Below are positions 1-4,789 of a DNA stretch of 7,046 bases, piece after piece. Each line of letters opens with the position of its first letter. Within the stretch, counting starts at the first letter, position 1. This stretch comes from Rhodobiaceae bacterium (GTDB lineage Bacteria > Pseudomonadota > Alphaproteobacteria > Micropepsales > Micropepsaceae): contig VFKO01000605.1 in NCBI GenBank assembly GCA_009885515.1, forward strand, positions 1-7,046. Direction: 5' to 3'. Under the pieces are notes generated by a model. The model saw nothing but the letters and a program-made list of their open reading frames with translations. It was not told the origin of the DNA and did not search any database. The translations under genes and the position numbers were made by a program.

Positions 1-35
1 GCATCGGGTGCATCGGGTGCATCGGGTGCATCGTC
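1..35. repeat. 9-bp tandem repeat, at least three copies, cut by the edge
   Basis: The unit GCATCGGGT occurs three times in a row from position 1 and a fourth copy starts (GCATCG). On the minus strand it encodes repeated Asp-Ala-Pro inside the acidic secreted protein. The total copy number cannot be known because the array continues beyond the window. Such in-frame arrays can change length by slippage without breaking the reading frame. Confidence 0.85.
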
Positions 36-413
36 ATCGTTGCCGCCGCCCTGGTCGGGCGTGCCGTCGTCGTCGCCTCCGTCAGTGCCGCTGTCGTCGG
101 TTTCGCCGACGTCGTCATCGTTGCCGCCGCCCTGGTCGGGGGTGCCGTCGTCGCCGCCGCCGTCAGTGCCACTGTCGTCGGTTTCCGGAACATCGCCGGG
201 GGCGTTGTCGCCGGAACCCTGGTCGGGTGTGCCGTCGTCGTTAGGACTGCTGTCGGGCGTGCAGTCTGTGGTGGATGGGGTGGTGGTCGCGCAGTCGTCA
301 TTCGACGAACTGTCGTTTGATGATTGAGCCGAGGCCTGGGCCAAAAAGGCTGCGGTTGCAAACACGATTGCCAACGTCGAGGCGCTGGCAAACAAAAGGG
401 TGGTTCGTTTCAT
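1..413 (-). CDS. Secreted acidic Asp/Gly/Thr/Pro repeat protein, partial (C-terminus beyond the left edge)
   Basis: Read on the minus strand from the ATG at 413-411, the frame stays open for 137 codons to the window edge, so the C-terminus is missing. Residues 1-29 form a signal peptide: basic MKR, a hydrophobic core, then ASA before Gln30, a signal peptidase I type site. The mature part is strongly acidic and low in complexity, made almost only of Asp, Gly, Thr, Ser, Pro, Asn and Gln. Two cysteines (41 and 51) lie before the repeats. A 27-29 residue unit starting PDQG follows: residues 63-91, 92-118 (approximate), and a third copy that turns into DAP tripeptides at the edge. A GGAGA lies 12 bases before the ATG. 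The family is not recognised. Runs such as NDDGTPDQ resemble calcium-binding Asp loops (thrombospondin type 3 style), but that is inference. An extracytoplasmic location is well supported; the function is unknown. Confidence 0.8.
   Translation of the reverse strand, partial: MKRTTLLFASASTLAIVFATAAFLAQASAQSSNDSSSNDDCATTTPSTTDCTPDSSPNDDGTPDQGSGDNAPGDVPETDDSGTDGGGDDGTPDQGGGNDDDVGETDDSGTDGGDDDGTPDQGGGNDDDAPDAPDAPD
31..240. repeat. 81-87 bp tandem repeat within the acidic protein gene
   Basis: A 29-base stretch at 31-59 recurs exactly at 112-140, an offset of 81 bases. The anchor CTGGTCGGG occurs at 51-59, 132-140 and 219-227, giving periods of 81 and 87 bases, both multiples of three. Copies one and two differ at only a few bases over most of their length; the third is more diverged and six bases longer. 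The protein unit is 27 or 29 residues starting PDQG and containing ETDDSGTDGG. High identity between neighbouring copies suggests recent duplication or gene conversion. Confidence 0.85.
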
Positions 414-637
414 TGTGTAAGATTGTCTCCGGAGGAACTGGAACGCTCAAGGATGAATTAGATCACCTTCTGACTCGCTGTAAAGTGCACGGCGAATTCC
501 AAGCGCATGCGAATAGAACCGCGCGTGTGGTGTGAAAGCCTCAGGCCGCAGCGTTGTGAATACCATCTTGCGCGCGATTGGCAGGGTTTGCAGAAGCGGT
601 GCAAAGTTTTGGGGACGCCAAGCAAAAATTCCAGCGG

Positions 638-675
638 ATTTTATTTTTTATGGGAATAAGATTTGCTGCATTTTA
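638..675 (-). promoter_or_regulatory. Candidate promoter region for the acidic repeat protein gene
   Basis: On the minus strand TAAAAT, five of six matches to the sigma-70 -10 consensus, occurs at 675-670. A second TAAAAT lies at 643-638 in a run of A and T. No good TTGACA-like -35 element sits at the right distance from either, which would fit an activator-dependent promoter served by the palindrome at 694-707. Which of the two is used, if either, cannot be decided from sequence. Confidence 0.3.
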
Positions 676-692
676 CAACGGTTTCCAATCGA

Positions 693-708
693 ATTGACCT
701 ACGTCAAT
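693..708. promoter_or_regulatory. FNR/FixK-type palindrome (TTGAC-N4-GTCAA)
   Basis: The sequence ATTGACCTACGTCAAT is a perfect dyad with 6-bp arms and a 4-base spacer. It contains the TTGA-N6-TCAA core recognised by FNR, Anr, FnrL and FixK proteins, and matches TTGAT-N4-ATCAA at eight of ten positions. The only start codon it could serve at reasonable range is that of the acidic repeat protein at 413. The dyad centre is 25 to 31 bases upstream of the TAAAAT at 675-670. This would put it near -37 relative to a start at about 663, close to but not at the class II activator position of -41.5. Confidence 0.45.
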
Positions 709-753
709 CGGTAACCTTTTGTTAATGATTTGAGATCCAGACGGCAGGTTGGA

Positions 754-785
754 CCGGCGCCGTGCGATTGAACACACGGCGCCGG
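754..785 (-). terminator. Terminator-like hairpin after the glycine-zipper gene
   Basis: The arms CCGGCGCCGTG (754-764) and CACGGCGCCGG (775-785) pair perfectly over 11 bp around a 10-base loop. The hairpin starts 13 bases beyond the stop codon of the minus-strand gene ending at 799, the usual place for a terminator. No T-tract follows on the minus strand, so it is not a canonical intrinsic terminator. It may instead stop 3' exonucleases or act together with Rho. Confidence 0.45.
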
Positions 786-798
786 ATTTGCCGGGCGC

Positions 799-1350
799 TT
801 ACTGCCCTGAAACGATGCGCCAGGTTCCGTCTGATTGACGGCAGGCCAAGCCGGTCGCTGTTTCCGGATGACCGTCGATATAGACTTGCTGGGTGAATTC
901 GCGGCAAGGGCCTGAGTGATCTTCATAGCCGTCTTCGTAATATTCACCGGCCTGCACATAGCCGTGATTGTTAGAGTATGGATTGTTCCAGTTGTACTGC
1001 TCGCCTTCGTCGGGGTCGTTGAAGCTGTCGTAGTAGGCGTTATTGTAGTAATAGGCGTCGTGGCGTTTATCTTTGCAGGCGTCTTTGGCAATGGCGTTGC
1101 CGGCAATGCCACCCAAGATTACGCCGCCGATCGTAGCCGCCGTCCTGCCGCTGCCCCTGCCGAACTGATTGCCGATGATGCCACCGACGATGGCGCCGAC
1201 ACCCGTGCCCACAGCGACGTCGGTTTCGCAGCTGCTTTGGTTGTTATAGGCGTTGTTTTGTTGGCCGTAGTTTCCGTAGACCTGGCCTGCCAGAGCGGGC
1301 ACTGCTGTCATTACGGTCGCCAATAGAGCAAGCGTGATTGTTTTGAACAT
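799..1350 (-). CDS. Exported glycine-zipper 2TM / 17 kDa surface-antigen-like protein
   Basis: A 183-residue protein. Residues 1-21 are a signal peptide ending PALA before Gly22; there is no lipobox cysteine, unlike classical rickettsial 17 kDa antigens, which are lipoproteins. Residues 45-88 form a glycine-zipper hairpin (GTGVGAIVGGIIGNQFG, then GGVILGGIAGNAIA), typical of the Rick_17kDa_Anti / glycine-zipper 2TM family that inserts in or spans the outer membrane region. Residues 98-146 are a Tyr/Asn/Asp/Gly-rich hydrophilic linker. The C-terminal 148-180 (PCREFTQ... then ATGLACRQSDGTWRIV) matches the 17 kDa antigen C-terminal domain, with Cys149 and Cys170 possibly disulfide-bonded; Cys41 and Cys92 are also present. 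A strong GGGAGA lies 8 bases before the ATG. Family assignment is good; the exact role (envelope structure or stability) is unknown. Confidence 0.88.
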   Translation of the reverse strand: MFKTITLALLATVMTAVPALAGQVYGNYGQQNNAYNNQSSCETDVAVGTGVGAIVGGIIGNQFGRGSGRTAATIGGVILGGIAGNAIAKDACKDKRHDAYYYNNAYYDSFNDPDEGEQYNWNNPYSNNHGYVQAGEYYEDGYEDHSGPCREFTQQVYIDGHPETATGLACRQSDGTWRIVSGQ

Positions 1351-1401
1351 GTCGCAATTCTCCCAAGCTTTTGTCTGCGCCCCACGAGGCGATCACGGAG
1401 T

Positions 1402-1407
1402 AGTATA
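1402..1407 (-). promoter_or_regulatory. Candidate -10 element for the glycine-zipper gene
   Basis: On the minus strand this reads TATACT, five of six matches to TATAAT, and would start transcription around 1395, giving a leader of about 45 bases. No clear -35 hexamer stands 16-18 bases upstream. The hexamer sits inside an imperfectly meaningful inverted repeat TCACG-N10-CGTGA (1393-1412), which could be an operator or chance. Confidence 0.3.
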
Positions 1408-1439
1408 CGTGAAATGCCATGCCCGCGCGAGGGGGCGCA

Positions 1440-1455
1440 GGTGACCTTGGTCACA
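1440..1455. promoter_or_regulatory. CRP-like palindrome (GGTGA-N6-TCACA)
   Basis: The sequence GGTGACCTTGGTCACA matches the CRP consensus TGTGA-N6-TCACA at nine of ten defined bases, and GTGACC-TT-GGTCAC inside it is a perfect dyad. It lies 26 bases past the stop of the upstream minus-strand gene and about 90 bases before the start codon of the glycine-zipper gene. The centre would be near -52 relative to the candidate start at 1395, not a standard CRP spacing, so either the start or the regulator assignment may be off. Confidence 0.4.
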
Positions 1456-1480
1456 TGAATGTTGCGGGAGTGGCGCTGGA

Positions 1481-2671
1481 TTAGTCCAAACTCACCAATT
1501 TCCAGCCGCGCTTCTTCAATTCTGCCTGAGCGCGCGGGGTCAGTTTGCCCGTCGTTGCGAATACTGGCGGCTTGGTTTCGCCCCGTGTCGCCAATTCCTT
1601 ACCAATGGCACCGACGCTGCGCTCGACGGCATCGGTCCATGCCAGCCCGTCGAAGGGGAACGCCGCGACCAGCCCGCCGGTCTTGTCGCGATTGAGAGCG
1701 AACTCCTTGACCAGGTAGAATTCCTTGAGACCGCCAAGGCTGTCGCTCTTGGTGGCCAGGAGTTCGGCGCGATATCGATTGAACTTCGCGGCATCGTCGC
1801 TGGCGACCATTGCTGCCCGCCGGATAAACACGTCGCTATTGCTTGCTCCCAGCGCCGTCAGCGACTGCGCAATCACATAGAGATCGCCGGGGGAATAGGA
1901 TTGGTTTTCGATAAACGATTCGATCACGTCTTCCGGCACCTTCAGCACTTTAAGTTTTTGGGTCACCAGTTCGGCAATCTCGGCGGAGCTTTTGTCGCGA
2001 ATGGGATTGGCGAGGTTGGATGCCCTTGAGGTGGCGGACACGGCAATCCCCGCACCGCCGGGGATCGCCGATATCGCCGCGGAGATGGAGATGTCGCCTG
2101 CAGCCATCACACGCGCCATATCGACCAGACCTTCGCGCAAGGGCGTAAAGTCAGTATACGGATCGACTTTGAGCTCGAACGCGAGTTCGCGCATCGCCTT
2201 CTTGACGCCGGTGATGCTTTCGACAAAGCCGTCGCGGCTGGCATCGGAGTGTTCGACCTCCGACACGGTCTTGTCGAACATGTTTGCAATGCCCGACACC
2301 AGGTTGCCAGTTGTTTCAACCGGGTCGAGAATGAGATCGCGGCCAAACTTCACCGGTGCCATGCCGGCATCAGCCAGGGCTTCGACAAAGGTTTCAGTCT
2401 CTGACATTTGTTCGAGAACGCTGAGGGCCCGAAGTTCCTGCAACCGTTCATCCATCCGGCGCTGGCCATTGACCTGAAATTTTCCGTACGTTGTTTCGAC
2501 GCCGTAGAGGCGCACGAAACCATCGCTGCGCACGGTTGGTGCCACGGTCCAATTTGGTCCTTTTATGTTGGCGCCCAGCAGCTGAGAGGCCTGCATTTCC
2601 GGTGGCGGTTCTGCCGCCGGGATTGCGGCTGCGGCGACGGCTAATACGGCGAGCGTCGACAAGAGCTTCAT
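1481..2671 (-). CDS. Secreted protein of unknown function, cysteine-free, 396 residues
   Basis: I chose the ATG at 2671 over in-frame codons upstream (to 2737) because it begins a typical signal peptide (MKLLSTLAVLAVAAAAIPAA, residues 1-20) and has AGGGGA 8 bases before it. The mature protein contains no cysteine. Residues 40-70 look like a small beta-rich segment (WTVAPTVRSDGFVRLYG, then TYGKFQVNG), followed by a helix-rich region 71-140 that includes KFGRDLILDPVETTGNLVSGI. Residues 168-180 (KVDPYTDFTPLRE) precede a small-residue-rich, mildly hydrophobic segment 190-216 (GDISISAAISAIPGGAGIA). The C-terminus ends in TPRAQAELKKRGWKLVSLD. It resembles a conserved hypothetical family with an FG...HP/DPVET and DPYT pattern that I recall without a name. 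I assign no function. It is probably periplasmic, or outer-membrane associated through the small-residue segment. Confidence 0.8.
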   Translation of the reverse strand: MKLLSTLAVLAVAAAAIPAAEPPPEMQASQLLGANIKGPNWTVAPTVRSDGFVRLYGVETTYGKFQVNGQRRMDERLQELRALSVLEQMSETETFVEALADAGMAPVKFGRDLILDPVETTGNLVSGIANMFDKTVSEVEHSDASRDGFVESITGVKKAMRELAFELKVDPYTDFTPLREGLVDMARVMAAGDISISAAISAIPGGAGIAVSATSRASNLANPIRDKSSAEIAELVTQKLKVLKVPEDVIESFIENQSYSPGDLYVIAQSLTALGASNSDVFIRRAAMVASDDAAKFNRYRAELLATKSDSLGGLKEFYLVKEFALNRDKTGGLVAAFPFDGLAWTDAVERSVGAIGKELATRGETKPPVFATTGKLTPRAQAELKKRGWKLVSLD

Positions 2672-2679
2672 GGTGTCAG

Positions 2680-2685
2680 TCCCCT
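2680..2685 (-). promoter_or_regulatory. Ribosome binding site that decides the start at 2671
   Basis: On the minus strand this is AGGGGA, 8 bases before the ATG at 2671. It supports the start that yields a standard signal peptide rather than the longer frame beginning at 2737. Confidence 0.65.
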
Positions 2686-2866
2686 GGATTTGGTTAGCGC
2701 CAACTTCAAGTGATTCCCTGCCGGCTGCAAGCGCCACTTGGGGTCACGGCCAAAAAGACAGGTAATTCAGTGACTTCACTCTCATCCATAGGAGTTCTTG
2801 CCTGCGCATCCAACTTGGCGTTTCATTCGCCTGTCCGGGGAATGGATTGGCAATCTGCGGGGGAAG

Positions 2867-3475
2867 ATGGCGATTCGGTTTTTATTGACGGTTGTTTTTG
2901 TGGCTGGGCTCAGCGCTTGCAGCGTGGTGCGCAACTACGTTGCCGACCTGGATCAAACCGGCGCCGTATCGTTCTGCGAGCAAAAACGCTCGAACCCTGC
3001 CGTCGGGGTGCTGAAAGGCAAATTGGCGATCGTGAGTGTTGAAGAGATTACGCCCGATATGCTGGCGCTGGACGAGGTGCCGACCGCTCAAGACGTTGAG
3101 GCCATTCGCGTATTGGCACGCGATCAACGCGAATGCCGTGACCGCACCGACGCCGTCGCGAAGGATCATTGGCCGACACAGTCGGCGACGCGCAAGGGGC
3201 TCGCGCTCAAGTACGATTTGGTGACCGCGGAACTGTTGAAACGCAAAATCTCATTCGGCAACGCCAACAGGCTTTACCAGGAAGCGGCACTGGATGCGGA
3301 AGGCCTGCTGACAGAAGACCGCAAAGATCAACTCGCGCAAGCCCGCCAGCAAGAGGTTGAAGCCTGGCGCACCATCGGCGATGGAATTCGCGCCATCGCA
3401 GGATCACAAAAACCCGAACCGACGGCCGACCCATGCACATGGTCGGGCAACAGCGTCGATTGCGGCGGGAATTAG
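2867..3475 (+). CDS. Putative lipoprotein of unknown function
   Basis: A 202-residue protein from the ATG at 2867. The N-terminus MAIRFLLTVVFVAGLSAC is a lipoprotein signal with lipobox LSAC and lipidated Cys18; Ser at +2 predicts sorting to the outer membrane by the Lol system. The frame can be extended to a TTG at 2798, which would add 23 mostly polar residues before the signal and is less likely. Neither start has an ideal ribosome site: GGGGGAAG abuts the ATG, and AGGAG is 3 bases from the TTG. Further cysteines are 37, 90, 190 and 199. Residues 45-90 (NPAVGVLKGKLAIVSVEEITPDML... to DQREC) look like a domain common in alphaproteobacterial hypothetical proteins; residues 130-178 are helical and charged. 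The gene is divergent from the minus-strand secreted-protein gene, with 195 bases between the two starts. Function is unknown. Confidence 0.78.
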   Translation: MAIRFLLTVVFVAGLSACSVVRNYVADLDQTGAVSFCEQKRSNPAVGVLKGKLAIVSVEEITPDMLALDEVPTAQDVEAIRVLARDQRECRDRTDAVAKDHWPTQSATRKGLALKYDLVTAELLKRKISFGNANRLYQEAALDAEGLLTEDRKDQLAQARQQEVEAWRTIGDGIRAIAGSQKPEPTADPCTWSGNSVDCGGN

Positions 3476-3496
3476 CATTCAACACAAACTCCACCT

Positions 3497-3551
3497 TCGT
3501 CATGGCCGGGCGCTTGTCCCGGCCACCCAGCCGTCGCGTGTCTACGCGACG
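3497..3551 (+). repeat. REP/BIME-like palindromic repeat, copy A
   Basis: Copy A starts TCGTCATGG and holds two perfect hairpins: GGCCGGG (3504-3510) with CCCGGCC (3518-3524) around a 7-base loop, and CGTCGCGT (3532-3539) with ACGCGACG (3544-3551) around GTCT. It begins 21 bases after the lipoprotein stop codon, so it may protect or end that transcript. I recall very similar cores scattered in Rhizobiales-like genomes. It is related to copy B, which is inverted. Confidence 0.75.
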
Positions 3552-3590
3552 AAAGGATGAGGGCGCGGCCGGACTCAATGCAATTTTGTG

Positions 3591-3643
3591 CCTCGCAGAC
3601 GCGAGGCCACTGGTTGGCCGGGTCAAGAGCCCGTCCATGACGA
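3591..3643 (-). repeat. REP/BIME-like palindromic repeat, copy B (inverted)
   Basis: Read on the minus strand, this starts TCGTCATGG like copy A and follows the same plan: a hairpin of GGCCGGG with CCCGTCC (one mismatch) and a second, perfect 6-bp hairpin CCTCGC-AGAC-GCGAGG (3591-3606). The arms of the second hairpin differ in sequence from copy A but both are self-complementary, which suggests that the pairing, not the sequence, is kept. The two copies point at each other across about 40 bases, giving the mosaic form of a BIME. Confidence 0.75.
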
Positions 3644-3733
3644 ACGTGAGATTGTGCAGTTGTTGATGGATACGCTATCACAGCGTCACAAGTCATATCT
3701 TTCGGCCGTTGATATAAGAGAGAGTCCTGCATC

Positions 3734-4741
3734 ATGAAACGCGAACCTTCGGTGCCTGCCGGCACCGTTCAGCGACTGTGGATCGACAGTGAGGTGCTGA
3801 AGAGCAATATGCTGGGCGATCCGACGCGGCGGATGATCGATGTTTATGTGCCGCACGGTCATGACGGGCGTGGGCTGCCATTGTTGGTCGACATTGTCGG
3901 TTTCACAGCAGGTGGGCCCGCGCACACCAACTGGAAAAGCTTTGGTGAGAATATGCCCGAACGGCTGGACCGGTTGATCGCCGAGGGCATGCCGCCGGTG
4001 GTGGTGGCGTTTCCTGATTGCTTCACGAAGCTTGGCGGCAATCAGTATATCAACAGCGTTGCTGTGGGGCGGTGGGCGGACTTTCTTCTGCAGGAGGCCG
4101 TGCCGTTTATCGAGACGCGGTTGAATTGCGGCGGTACGGGGCGGCGCGGGTTGTTCGGCAAGAGTTCCGGCGGATACGGCGCGATCGCACACGCCCTGCT
4201 CTATCCGGATTTCTGGAGTGGTGCGGCCTGTCACTCAGGTGACATGGGGTTTGAGTGGGCCTATTTGCCCGAAATGCCCTCAATGCTGCGCGCCTTGAAG
4301 CCGCACAAGAACGACATCCAATCATGGCTCGCCGAATTTTTCAGCAAGAAGAAGACGAATGAAAAAGACATCCATACGCTGATGAATTTTGCGATGTGCG
4401 CGACCTACGACCCTGATCCCACTGCCTATATGGGCGTGCGGCTGCCGGTCGATCTCGACACGTGTGAGGTCATTCCTGAACGCTGGAATAACTTCATGGC
4501 CTGGGATCCGGTTGTGATGGCAGAGACGCGCGGTGCGGGGTTGAAGAAGCTCAAGGCGCTCTATATCGATTGTGGCGATATTGATCAGTACAACCTGCTC
4601 TATGGGGCGCGGCGCTTGCACCGGCTTCTGCAACGCATGGATGTGACACATACCTATGAGGAATTCCCCGACAATCATTCGTCCGTAGACTACCGGATGG
4701 ACACGAGTTTGCCTTTTCTTGCCAAGGCGTTGTCGAGTTAA
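3734..4741 (+). CDS. Alpha/beta-hydrolase esterase (esterase D / S-formylglutathione hydrolase-like fold)
   Basis: A 335-residue protein without a signal peptide, so cytoplasmic. It belongs by pattern to the putative esterase family (PF00756-like). The nucleophile elbow is GKSSG at residues 142-146 with Ser144 as the likely nucleophile. The strand VVVAFPDCF (89-97) and the early LLVDIVGF (50-57) fit the oxyanion and core sheet. The likely acid is Asp282 or Asp284 (CGDIDQYN) and the likely catalytic histidine His315 (FPDNHSS). Thus all three triad parts are present. Residues 180-255 form a large cap-like insertion. The substrate cannot be told from sequence; carboxylic esters are the general expectation. 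A weak purine-rich AGAGAG lies about 9 bases before the ATG. The stop codon is 48 bases before gpsA on the same strand, so co-transcription is possible. Confidence 0.85.
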   Translation: MKREPSVPAGTVQRLWIDSEVLKSNMLGDPTRRMIDVYVPHGHDGRGLPLLVDIVGFTAGGPAHTNWKSFGENMPERLDRLIAEGMPPVVVAFPDCFTKLGGNQYINSVAVGRWADFLLQEAVPFIETRLNCGGTGRRGLFGKSSGGYGAIAHALLYPDFWSGAACHSGDMGFEWAYLPEMPSMLRALKPHKNDIQSWLAEFFSKKKTNEKDIHTLMNFAMCATYDPDPTAYMGVRLPVDLDTCEVIPERWNNFMAWDPVVMAETRGAGLKKLKALYIDCGDIDQYNLLYGARRLHRLLQRMDVTHTYEEFPDNHSSVDYRMDTSLPFLAKALSS

Positions 4742-4789
4742 CCTACTCTCCCTTGCGGCGGCGCGCGAACCGCGCCAATACTGAGCGCG

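Larger units (their letters stand above)
414..798. other. Gene-free intergenic region with AT-rich promoter-like stretch
   Basis: This 385-base stretch lies between the start of the acidic repeat protein gene and the end of the glycine-zipper gene, both on the minus strand, so it should hold the promoter and leader of the former. Short open frames here show no signal peptide, convincing ribosome site or known motif, and I do not call them. Visible features are an AT-rich tract around 618-680, a TTGAC-N4-GTCAA palindrome at 694-707, and a GC-rich hairpin at 754-785. If transcription starts near the AT-rich tract, the leader would be about 220-250 bases. I recognised no riboswitch in it. Confidence 0.6.

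Noticed and set aside
1..35. Possible CRISPR or other array because of short repeats at the edge
   Set aside because: The 9-bp units abut without spacers and are in frame within a coding sequence, so this is a coding microsatellite-like repeat.
8..244. Plus-strand open frame encoding an Arg/His/Cys-rich protein
   Set aside because: It is the antisense reading of the acidic repeat gene; the repeats keep all frames open. The minus-strand frame has a signal peptide and ribosome site.
532..714. Possible 60-residue plus-strand protein in the intergenic region
   Set aside because: It starts at a GTG with no good ribosome site, shows no recognisable motif, and its end overlaps the FNR-like palindrome.
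916..1326. Plus-strand open frame with long hydrophobic Val/Ile-rich stretches, resembling a membrane protein
   Set aside because: It is antisense to the glycine-zipper gene. Tyr and Asn codons there read as Val codons on the other strand, which explains the hydrophobicity.
2769..2780. AGTGA-CT-TCACT palindrome between the divergent genes
   Set aside because: Arms of 5 bp with a 2-base spacer do not match a known operator layout and are expected by chance in a region this size.
3207..3638. Minus-strand frame across the palindromic repeats, and similar short frames at 3357-3765
   Set aside because: They are translations of the REP-like repeats and of the antisense of the lipoprotein gene, a common source of spurious small proteins.
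4760..4776. Hairpin GGCGCG-CGAAC-CGCGCC between the esterase gene and gpsA
   Set aside because: Only 6 bp, no T-tract, and in a very GC-rich stretch where such pairing arises by chance; not strong enough to call a terminator that would split the putative operon.
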